This document shows, one piece after another, positions 1-5,082 of a DNA stretch of 5,082 nt. Under the pieces are notes generated by a model. That model ran no database searches. It was not told where the DNA came from and saw nothing but the letters and a program-made list of their open reading frames with translations. The stretch comes from Methanomicrobiales archaeon (GTDB lineage Archaea > Halobacteriota > Methanomicrobia > Methanomicrobiales > Methanoculleaceae). The stretch lies in NCBI GenBank assembly GCA_019136335.1, contig JAGVUK010000146.1, positions 1 to 5,082 on the forward strand, read 5' to 3'. The stretch's first letter is position 1. Each line of letters opens with the position of its first letter. A program made the translations under genes and the position numbers.

Positions 1-946
1 CCGCCCCCACAAGCACGTTCCACCCGGCCTCGACCGTCTCGACCCACTCGGTGTTCTCCCGGAGGGTGATGCAGGGCACGCCGAGCATGTAGGCCTCCTT
101 CTGGACCCCGCCGGAGTCGGTGAGGATCTTTTTCGCATGCGCCATCAGGCGGATCATGTCAAGGTAGCCGAGCGGTTCGGTGACCCGGACGTTCTCCGGC
201 ATACCCGCAAGAAGGCCGTACTCACCGAGGTAGCGCCGCGTCCGGGGGTGGACCGGGAAGACGGCCGGCATCCCGGCCTCTCCAAGGGCGCCGAGGATGG
301 CGGTCATGTTCTCCGGGCTGTCGGTGTTCGAAGGCCGGTGGACGGTGACGACGAGATACTCCCCCGGCCGGACCCCGACGTCCTCAAGGATCCGGGAGCG
401 CTCCTCTGCGACCGCGCGGTTGTGGGTCATCGCATCAAGCATCACGTCCCCGACAAGGAAGACGCCCTCCGTGATCCCCTCGGCCGCGAGGTTCGCGACG
501 GCCGTCTCCGTCGGGCAGAAGAGGAGGTCAGAGCAGTGGTCGGTGAGCACCCGGTTGACCTCCTCGGGCATCCGGCGGTCAAAACTCCGGAGCCCCGCCT
601 CGACATGGGCGACCGGCACGTGGAGCTTTGCCGCCGCAAGCGCGCCTGCGAGTGTCGAGTTCGTGTCGCCGTAGACCAGGACGACGTCGGGTTCCTCCTT
701 TTCGAGGACATCCTCGATCGCCCCGAGCATCGCCCCGGTCTGGCGGCCGTGGGTCCCGGAGCCGATGCCGAGATTGTAGTCGGGTTTCGGGATCGCGAGC
801 TCCTCAAAGAAGACCTCCGACATGCCGTGGTCGTAGTGCTGCCCGGTGTGGACGAGGATCTCATCATGCGCCTTCCTGAGTTCCCGTGAGACGGGAGCAC
901 ACTTGATGAACTGCGGCCGCGCGCCGACGATCGATACGATCTTCAT
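1..946 (-). CDS. wecB: UDP-N-acetylglucosamine 2-epimerase, non-hydrolysing (3' end cut by window edge)
   Basis: Reading the minus strand from an ATG at 946-944 gives 315 codons with no stop before the left edge. The family is usually about 350-380 residues, so only the C-terminus is missing. It is predicted to interconvert UDP-GlcNAc and UDP-ManNAc in the cytoplasm. Visible signatures: the N-terminal GARPQFIK (8-15, with R10 and K15), GDTNST (93-98, D94), HVEAGLRS (114-121, E116), MPEE (126-129), H203-R204, and DSGG..KEA (277-285), which line up with the substrate-site residues of the GT-B-fold epimerases. The usual HRxEN motif reads HRPSN here (Ser206 replaces Glu). The start lies 2 bases after the TAA of the 6-dehydrogenase, and a GGCGGT ribosome-binding site (951-956) overlaps that stop, so the two are probably translationally coupled. 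A WbpI-like UDP-GlcNAc3NAcA 2-epimerase is an alternative within the same family. Confidence 0.95.
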   Translation of the reverse strand, partial: MKIVSIVGARPQFIKCAPVSRELRKAHDEILVHTGQHYDHGMSEVFFEELAIPKPDYNLGIGSGTHGRQTGAMLGAIEDVLEKEEPDVVLVYGDTNSTLAGALAAAKLHVPVAHVEAGLRSFDRRMPEEVNRVLTDHCSDLLFCPTETAVANLAAEGITEGVFLVGDVMLDAMTHNRAVAEERSRILEDVGVRPGEYLVVTVHRPSNTDSPENMTAILGALGEAGMPAVFPVHPRTRRYLGEYGLLAGMPENVRVTEPLGYLDMIRLMAHAKKILTDSGGVQKEAYMLGVPCITLRENTEWVETVEAGWNVLVGA

Positions 947-948
947 GG

Positions 949-2382
949 TTACCGCCGGATCAGGTGGCTGTTTTTGTCGCCCCGGCCGATACCCTTGTAG
1001 ATGAAGCCCGCGCGGATGAACGCGTCCGGGTCGACGACGTTCCTGCCGTCGACGATGACCGGGTGCTCCCGGCCCGAGAGTTCCTTTACCCGCGCCGGAT
1101 CGAGAGCGAGATAGTGGTGGTGGCCGGTGAAGATGACGACGGCGTCCGCTCCTGCAAGGGTCGCATCAAGGTCGTGGGAGACCTCTATCCCCGGGTAGTT
1201 GTCCACGAACGGGTCGTGGACCCTGACCGTTGCCCCCGCCTCCTCCATCGCCGCGAGGTAGGGCTCTGCAGGGGTATTCCGGGTGTCGTCCGAGTTCTGG
1301 ATGAACGCCCACCCGAGGAGAGCGACGTTCGCGCCCTCCGGGGACTTCCCGGCCCGCCCGAGCCCCTCGACGGTCAGGTGGACCATGTGCTGGGGCATGA
1401 ACTCGTTGATCTTCCGCGCGACGCCGAAGATCGACTCCTCGCCGTGCGGGTACCAGAGGTCTCCCCCAAGGACCTGCGCGCCCCGCTCGAGGTGCCACGA
1501 GTCCTTCGTGAGGCAGTGGCCGCCGACCCCGGCCCCCGGCCAGAGGATCGCCCGGGTGATCCCCTCACCCTTGAGGGAGTCGATCCCCGCCCGGACGTCG
1601 TAGACGTTGACGCCCATTGCCTCACAGTGGAGGGCGAGCTGGTTTGCGGCGGCGATCTGGAGGTCGCGGAAGGCGTTCTCGGCGGTCTTCGTCACCTCGG
1701 CGGCGGTCGCGCTCATCGGGATGATCGTCCCGGTCGTGAGGACCGGCCGGTAGAGCTCGACCGCCCGCGCCGTCGAGATGTCGTCGATCCCGCCGACGAT
1801 CCGGTCGTGCTCGCGGATGTTTTTGAGCAGCCGTCCGACCATCACCCGCTCGGGGGCATGGGCGAGCGCGAAGTCCTCGCCGGCGACGAGACCGGACTCG
1901 CCTTCGAGGATCTCCCGGGCCATGCGCTCGGTCGTGCCGGGGGTGACCGTCGACTCGAGCACCACGAGCGTGCCCTCGGAGAGGTGCCGCCCCACCGCGC
2001 GGAGCCCCTCAGTCAGGGCCGAGAAGTCGGGGATGAGGTCCTTTGGGTCGAGAAACGGGGTCTGGATAGCAAGGGTCACCGCGTCGCACGCCGCGACCTC
2101 CGAGAAATCCGATGTGCACCGGAACTTCCCCGCGCCGACGACCTTGCCGAGGAGGTCCTCAAGCCCCGGCTCCTCACCCTTGAGGGGCGACTCACCCCGG
2201 TTCAGCATACCGATCTTGTAGCCGGATGAAGGAGAATCCCGCTGGAACCCGATGACCGACTCGAACTCCGGCGCGTCCGCAAAGAGGACCGCGGCGGGGA
2301 TGCCGACGTAGCCCATGCCGACGACACCGATGTTCCGGATCGGGCCTCTGGCATTGATGATGGATTGTAGCCTCTTACTCAT
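949..2382 (-). CDS. wecC: UDP-N-acetyl-D-mannosamine dehydrogenase (nucleotide-sugar 6-dehydrogenase)
   Basis: A 477-residue member of the UDP-glucose/UDP-ManNAc dehydrogenase family, predicted to oxidise C6 of UDP-ManNAc in two NAD-dependent steps to UDP-ManNAcA. Residues from ATG at 2382: Rossmann loop GMGYVG (22-27), ESTVTPGTTE (143-152, E143), APERV (176-180), TKTAENAFRD (231-240, with K232 and N236), and catalytic GVGGHCLTKD (285-294, Cys290 and Asp294, the usual four-residue spacing). The C-terminal UDP-binding domain carries NSDDTRNTPA (363-372) and VDGRN (444-448). It is longer than the roughly 420-430 residues of bacterial WecC, partly through an extra stretch at about 48-75. A TTG at 2406 would add eight residues and overlap the upstream gene, but the ATG at 2382 has a GGGTGAT site 6 bases upstream and is preferred. 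Where family members have an acidic residue ending beta-2, this one has Gln47-Arg48. A UDP-GlcNAc 6-dehydrogenase (WbpA-like) role cannot be excluded. Confidence 0.93.
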   Translation of the reverse strand: MSKRLQSIINARGPIRNIGVVGMGYVGIPAAVLFADAPEFESVIGFQRDSPSSGYKIGMLNRGESPLKGEEPGLEDLLGKVVGAGKFRCTSDFSEVAACDAVTLAIQTPFLDPKDLIPDFSALTEGLRAVGRHLSEGTLVVLESTVTPGTTERMAREILEGESGLVAGEDFALAHAPERVMVGRLLKNIREHDRIVGGIDDISTARAVELYRPVLTTGTIIPMSATAAEVTKTAENAFRDLQIAAANQLALHCEAMGVNVYDVRAGIDSLKGEGITRAILWPGAGVGGHCLTKDSWHLERGAQVLGGDLWYPHGEESIFGVARKINEFMPQHMVHLTVEGLGRAGKSPEGANVALLGWAFIQNSDDTRNTPAEPYLAAMEEAGATVRVHDPFVDNYPGIEVSHDLDATLAGADAVVIFTGHHHYLALDPARVKELSGREHPVIVDGRNVVDPDAFIRAGFIYKGIGRGDKNSHLIRR

Positions 2383-2388
2383 GCAAAA

Positions 2389-2395
2389 ATCACCC
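2389..2395 (-). promoter_or_regulatory. Ribosome-binding site that fixes the wecC start
   Basis: Read on the minus strand, GGGTGAT directly follows the TAA stop of the oxidoreductase and lies 6 bases before the ATG at 2382. It matches the anti-Shine-Dalgarno core complement (GGTGAT). This favours the ATG over the TTG at 2406, which would lie upstream of the site and inside the preceding gene. Confidence 0.75.
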
Positions 2396-3310
2396 TTACG
2401 CTGCAAAACACCGCGTAACGTCCTCGCAGATCTCCATATTCAGCAGCGCCTGCGCGGGGCTGACCGGGAACTCCCGCCGCTGGGCCACGCAGTCGAGGAA
2501 CGTCGAGAGTTCGAGCTTCAGCGGCTCCTGTTTGTTCACGAGCACCTTCTCGATGATGTTCTCCTGCACGTAGCGCTCGTTCTCTACCGAGTACTGCCCG
2601 GGCTTTCTGTGGATGTAGATCTCCTGGGCCATAAAGTCCCCCTCGATGGTGAACTCCTCCTCCTCGATGTAGATCATACGGATCTTCTTAGATGACTTCC
2701 TGCTTGCGGAGAGGTAGACCGTGGTGCCGCCGAAAGAGAAGAGAGCGCTACAGACATCAGAATTGCCGCTGCCGGCGAGGCGGTAGGTTCCGTCCGGGAG
2801 GAGGACGTTTCTCATGATATCCACGTCATGGATCATCAGGTCTTCGACGACCGAGGAGCCGCTCACCCGGGAAGAGGCCGGGTTATGCCGCTTCATCTCG
2901 ACATAGAGGGGGTCACGGACGATCTTTTTGATCTCGGGGACGATCGGGTTGAACCGCTCGATGTGGCCGACGCCGGCGACGAGGCCTTCCGGGATCTTTT
3001 CGATAAGCCTTCTTGCCTCTTCCGCCGTCGCACAGATGGGTTTCTCGACGAGGAGCGGCACCCCGGCGTCGAGGACCGTCTCCGCAATGGAGAAGTGGTA
3101 GGGCGTCGGGACGCAGACGCTCACCGCATCCACGCATTCGAGCAGGCTCTCGACAGTCGGGGAGGCCGTTGCCCCGAAGGTTCCGGCAAGGTCCCGGGCC
3201 GCCTTCTGGTTGAGGTCGTACAGGTAGAGCGAGTCCACCGCTTTCAACTCCGAATACACGCGGGCATGGTTCCTGCCCATTACTCCGACACCGATTACCC
3301 CTACGTCCAA
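2396..3310 (-). CDS. Gfo/Idh/MocA-family oxidoreductase, probable sugar-nucleotide 3-dehydrogenase
   Basis: A 304-residue protein with the two-domain Gfo/Idh/MocA plan. The N-terminal Rossmann domain has GVGVMG (7-12), an acidic residue at the end of beta-2 (YDLN, Asp32, suggesting NAD(H)), and the family motif EKP (89-91, Lys90). The second domain has VEDLMIHDVDI (155-165), whose His161 and Asp164 sit where the catalytic His/Asp pair is expected. GHIERFNP (115-122) recalls the branch containing UDP-GlcNAc 3-dehydrogenases such as GnnA; that assignment is from memory of the family, not from a search. Together with a downstream 6-dehydrogenase and 2-epimerase it probably acts on a UDP-amino sugar or uronate, likely at C3. 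It is the first gene of the minus-strand operon. The start codon is TTG: no in-frame ATG or GTG exists between the upstream in-frame TAA and the Rossmann motif, and a strong ribosome-binding site precedes it. The exact substrate is unknown. Confidence 0.9.
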   Translation of the reverse strand: MDVGVIGVGVMGRNHARVYSELKAVDSLYLYDLNQKAARDLAGTFGATASPTVESLLECVDAVSVCVPTPYHFSIAETVLDAGVPLLVEKPICATAEEARRLIEKIPEGLVAGVGHIERFNPIVPEIKKIVRDPLYVEMKRHNPASSRVSGSSVVEDLMIHDVDIMRNVLLPDGTYRLAGSGNSDVCSALFSFGGTTVYLSASRKSSKKIRMIYIEEEEFTIEGDFMAQEIYIHRKPGQYSVENERYVQENIIEKVLVNKQEPLKLELSTFLDCVAQRREFPVSPAQALLNMEICEDVTRCFAA

Positions 3311-3314
3311 GATT

Positions 3315-3322
3315 TCACCGCC
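3315..3322 (-). promoter_or_regulatory. Ribosome-binding site for the TTG-initiated oxidoreductase
   Basis: On the minus strand GGCGGTGA lies 4 bases before TTG (3310-3308). The good match to the 16S tail supports use of the rare TTG start and argues against a leaderless transcript for this operon. Confidence 0.7.
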
Positions 3323-3360
3323 GATAATATATGTTGCGTGCCCTCTCCTGTGAGCGCTGA

Positions 3361-3377
3361 ATTATAATACTATACAT
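3361..3377 (-). promoter_or_regulatory. Candidate TATA-box region of the minus-strand operon
   Basis: This is the most A/T-rich patch in a G+C-rich spacer. On the minus strand it reads ATGTATAGTATTATAAT. An archaeal TATA box centred here would put the transcription start about 25 bases downstream, near 3338-3347, giving a leader of roughly 28-37 bases that includes the ribosome-binding site at 3315-3322. The patch is partly symmetrical: on the plus strand TTATAATA (3362-3369) could also serve as a TATA box, so it may drive divergent transcription. The exact box and any BRE element are not certain. Confidence 0.5.
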
Positions 3378-3403
3378 GTGCGCCGCTTTGCTATGACGGT
3401 ATC

Positions 3404-3444
3404 GGGGCCCCCGTTCCGGGGGGTGGAGGAGACCGTGGCCACCC
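3404..3444. repeat. G+C-rich inverted repeats in the divergent intergenic region
   Basis: Two adjoining potential hairpins. CCCCCG (3408-3413) and CGGGGG (3417-3422) form a 6-bp stem with a 3-base loop, and GGGG (3404-3407) could compete for the same C run. GGGTGG (3421-3426) can pair with CCACCC (3439-3444), and GTGGCCAC (3435-3442) is itself a palindrome. There is no T tract, so a terminator is not indicated. They could be leader RNA structure or regulator-binding sites upstream of the flippase, or have no function. Confidence 0.4.
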
Positions 3445-3482
3445 TCCTTCAGCTCGACTGAACAGGCAGGGCGTTCCCGGCA

Positions 3483-3519
3483 GAAAGCCCGGGGCGGTTA
3501 ACAACCAATAAAGGCTTTC
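3483..3519. repeat. 7-bp perfect inverted repeat flanking a TATA-like motif before the flippase
   Basis: GAAAGCC (3483-3489) and GGCTTTC (3513-3519) are exact reverse complements separated by 23 bases. The spacer holds the palindrome GTTAAC (3497-3502) and the A-rich TATA-like motif at 3507-3512. Arms bracketing a promoter element just upstream of the flippase would suit an operator, but no regulator is known and chance is possible. Confidence 0.35.
3503..3514 (+). promoter_or_regulatory. Candidate TATA-like element of the flippase gene
   Basis: AACCAATAAAGG is centred about 24 bases before the ATG at 3532. At normal archaeal spacing the transcript would begin close to that ATG and be almost leaderless, which would explain why no clear ribosome-binding site precedes it. 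The match to a TATA consensus is only moderate. The A/T patch at 3361-3377 is an alternative that would give a leader of about 140 bases. Confidence 0.3.
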
Positions 3520-3531
3520 ACGGCCAAACCA

Positions 3532-5016
3532 ATGCTCGTGTTCCGGCCCTCCGGGTATCTCGCCCGCATCATGCGCATCGACCCTGTCCAGCGCCAGAGC
3601 CTCATCAGCCTCGGCTCGACGATCGGGCTTACCGCGATCGGGTTCCTCTCCACGATGTACTTCGCCCACGTCGTCGGCCCGTCGATACTGGGTGCCTACT
3701 TTCTCTTCGTCGCTTACTTCAGCGTCTTCAACCTGATCGGGGACGGCGGATTCGGGGGCGCCGCGGTGAAGCGGATCAGCGAAGGAGAAGACCAGAACGC
3801 CTACTTCACCGCATTCATCCTCCTCCGGGTGGCGCTGACGGTCATCTCGGTGGGCTTCCTCCTCATCGTGCAGCCGTACCTCGTCAAACTCACCTCGTCA
3901 GGGGTGCTCCCCTGGCTGATCCTCGCGCTGATCGTCAGTACCTTCACAAATATCGCCTCAAACAGCGTTTACGGCAGAGGAATGGTCGGCATCAACCAGA
4001 TCGGCAGCCTGATCGACACCCTGGTCCGGATACTCGTTCAGGTTGCCGCGGTCGTCCTCGGCTACGGGGTCGCCGGCCTCGCTGGCGGGTTCGTTGCCGG
4101 GGTTCTGGTCTCGGGACTCTTTAACTTCCGGTTCCTCGACCTCTCGCCGGCCCCGTTTCGCCGTTCGCACATCGCGAGCCTCTTTGCATTCTCGGTCTGG
4201 ACGTTCCTCAGCTCGAGCGGCTACCTTGTCTTCTCGTATGCCGATACCATCATGATCGGTCATTTCATGACCGAGGCCGACATCGGCATCTACCGCGTGG
4301 CGCTCCAGCTCACATCGATTGCAACGTTCGCCACCATAGCGCTCCATACCACCCTCTACCCGAAGATCAGTTACTGGGGGAAGCAGAACGACCTCTCTTC
4401 GGTGGAGCGCGCGCTCGCCCGCGCCTTCACCTACTCGCTCCTGCTCGCGGTCCCGGTCGTTGCCGGGGGCTGGCTCCTCGGCGAACGTCTCCTCTACTTC
4501 TTCTACGGGGCATCGTTTGCCGCCGGGGCGGGGGCGCTCGCGATACTCCTGCTCGTCCAGGTAGCCCACGTCTTCATGTTCCTCCAGACGATGTGTTTAA
4601 ACGCCCTCGACCGACCGCAGGACTCGTTCCGGGTGACGGCAGTCGCGGTTGCCGCAAACATCGGGTTAAACCTCCTCCTCATCCCGGCATACGGCATCGC
4701 CGGGGCGTCGGCGGCAACACTCGTCACCATGGTGCTGAACGCAACACTCGCTCATCGCGCCCTCTCCCGGGGCATCCGTGTCTGGATAGAGCCCCGGGCC
4801 GTGGGCAACATCGTCTTTGCCGCGCTCGCCATGGCGGCTGTCGTTATCGGCTACTCGTACATCATCCCGCTCTCAAACGTCTTCGTTGTCCTTGGGGCGG
4901 TCGCACTCGGCGGGCTGATCTATATCCTGCTCCTCCTCAGGATTGACAGGGGCATCCACGACGAACTCAAGGATCTGGCCGGACAACTCGGCATCCCCTG
5001 GCCCCGTGCGCTCTGA
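3532..5016 (+). CDS. Polysaccharide / lipid-linked oligosaccharide flippase (Wzx/RfbX-type, MOP superfamily)
   Basis: A 494-residue, very hydrophobic integral membrane protein with about 14 predicted transmembrane segments by eye (near 25-46, 52-70, 92-114, 126-146, 160-180, 181-199, 215-235, 255-272, 300-318, 334-358, 368-385, 388-404, 425-445 and 449-469). The length and segment number fit the PST/Wzx group of the MOP exporters, which move undecaprenyl- or dolichyl-linked glycans across the cytoplasmic membrane. Recognisable family features are LGAYFLF (53-59), GDGGFGGAAVKRIS (70-83), ADTIMIGHF (237-245) and YGIAGASAAT (387-396). A short charged tail follows the last segment. It is divergent from the sugar-nucleotide operon, which fits export of a glycan carrying that sugar. 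Start choice: ATG 3532 is used, but ATG 3571 (481 residues, beginning MRIDPVQRQ) is also plausible, and neither has a strong ribosome-binding site. The substrate cannot be read from sequence. Confidence 0.92.
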   Translation: MLVFRPSGYLARIMRIDPVQRQSLISLGSTIGLTAIGFLSTMYFAHVVGPSILGAYFLFVAYFSVFNLIGDGGFGGAAVKRISEGEDQNAYFTAFILLRVALTVISVGFLLIVQPYLVKLTSSGVLPWLILALIVSTFTNIASNSVYGRGMVGINQIGSLIDTLVRILVQVAAVVLGYGVAGLAGGFVAGVLVSGLFNFRFLDLSPAPFRRSHIASLFAFSVWTFLSSSGYLVFSYADTIMIGHFMTEADIGIYRVALQLTSIATFATIALHTTLYPKISYWGKQNDLSSVERALARAFTYSLLLAVPVVAGGWLLGERLLYFFYGASFAAGAGALAILLLVQVAHVFMFLQTMCLNALDRPQDSFRVTAVAVAANIGLNLLLIPAYGIAGASAATLVTMVLNATLAHRALSRGIRVWIEPRAVGNIVFAALAMAAVVIGYSYIIPLSNVFVVLGAVALGGLIYILLLLRIDRGIHDELKDLAGQLGIPWPRAL

Positions 5017-5035
5017 GGGCCGGCGGGGCGCTTCA

Positions 5036-5049
5036 CCCGGTGCGCCGGG
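5036..5049. other. Short G+C hairpin downstream of the flippase
   Basis: CCCGG (5036-5040) and CCGGG (5045-5049) form a 5-bp stem with a TGCG loop, 20 bases after the flippase stop. Only a pyrimidine-rich run, not a T tract, follows at about 5056-5065. It may mark the transcript end, but in sequence this G+C-rich such a hairpin can be fortuitous. Confidence 0.25.
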
Positions 5050-5082
5050 CACGGCCGCCTTCTTCCGCACCTGCCGGGCGGG

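Noticed and set aside
137..889. Plus-strand 250-codon open frame opposite the 2-epimerase.
   Set aside because: The opposite strand encodes a complete set of WecB motifs across this whole span, so this frame is a compositional shadow.
964..2229. Long open frame (421 codons) on the plus strand opposite the 6-dehydrogenase.
   Set aside because: It is antisense to a gene with clear catalytic motifs. Its product is rich in Arg, Asp, Val and Pro without recognisable domains, as expected from the complement of G+C-rich coding sequence.
3323..3334. A second TATA-like motif (ACATATATTATC on the minus strand) just before the oxidoreductase.
   Set aside because: Normal spacing would start the transcript inside the coding sequence, after the strong ribosome-binding site and the TTG start.
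3315..3377. Minus-strand 20-codon frame from an ATG at 3377 whose TGA ends inside the oxidoreductase ribosome-binding site.
   Set aside because: It overlaps the proposed TATA region, so its ATG would not be transcribed from that promoter. It uses codons such as ATA, AGT and AGG that fit non-coding A/T-rich DNA, and it has no ribosome-binding site that I can see.
3462..3531. Possible mobile-element or attachment-site remnant in the divergent spacer.
   Set aside because: There are no target-site duplications, long terminal repeats or transposase fragments; only short inverted repeats are present.
3958..4569. Minus-strand 203-codon frame inside the flippase gene.
   Set aside because: It has a charged, low-complexity composition with no domain, and it is antisense to well-formed membrane segments of the flippase.
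5017..5082. Possible end of a convergent gene, or start of a plus-strand gene, at the right edge.
   Set aside because: Several frames are open, but the 66 bases are too few to show any motif or convincing start, so no gene is called.

Overview
The window looks like a surface-polysaccharide or glycoprotein-glycan locus from a G+C-rich euryarchaeal methanogen, most likely Methanomicrobiales and possibly Methanoculleus. This rests on three things: the style of the dehydrogenase and flippase proteins, ribosome-binding sites matching the GGTGA anti-Shine-Dalgarno core, and A/T-rich TATA-like boxes in otherwise G+C-rich spacers. The genus is a recognition-based guess. No rRNA, tRNA, transposase, integrase or CRISPR array was seen.

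Layout. Positions 1-3310 hold three tightly packed minus-strand genes, transcribed right to left. They are a Gfo/Idh/MocA-family sugar oxidoreductase (2396-3310, TTG start), a WecC-type UDP-N-acetylhexosamine 6-dehydrogenase (949-2382), and a WecB-type non-hydrolysing UDP-GlcNAc 2-epimerase (1-946, cut by the left edge). Gaps of 13 and 2 bases, with ribosome-binding sites touching or overlapping the preceding stop codons, point to one operon. Positions 3311-3531 are a divergent intergenic region with an A/T-rich promoter-like patch and several inverted repeats. Positions 3532-5016 (plus strand) encode a polysaccharide/lipid-linked oligosaccharide flippase of the Wzx/RfbX type. The last 66 bases hold no gene that can be supported, only a short G+C hairpin.

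How they fit together. WecB plus WecC would make UDP-ManNAc and then UDP-ManNAcA (N-acetylmannosaminuronic acid), an activated sugar used in archaeal glycans. The adjacent MocA-family enzyme resembles sugar-nucleotide 3-dehydrogenases. A 3-dehydrogenase, 6-dehydrogenase and 2-epimerase together are also the redox and epimerase part of a diacetamido-uronic acid route (WbpA/WbpB/WbpI logic), although no aminotransferase or acetyltransferase is visible here. The divergent flippase would move the lipid-linked glycan across the membrane. I did not find a convincingly new system. The points most worth checking are the pathway product, the unusual cofactor-site residues in the dehydrogenase, and the structured divergent intergenic region.
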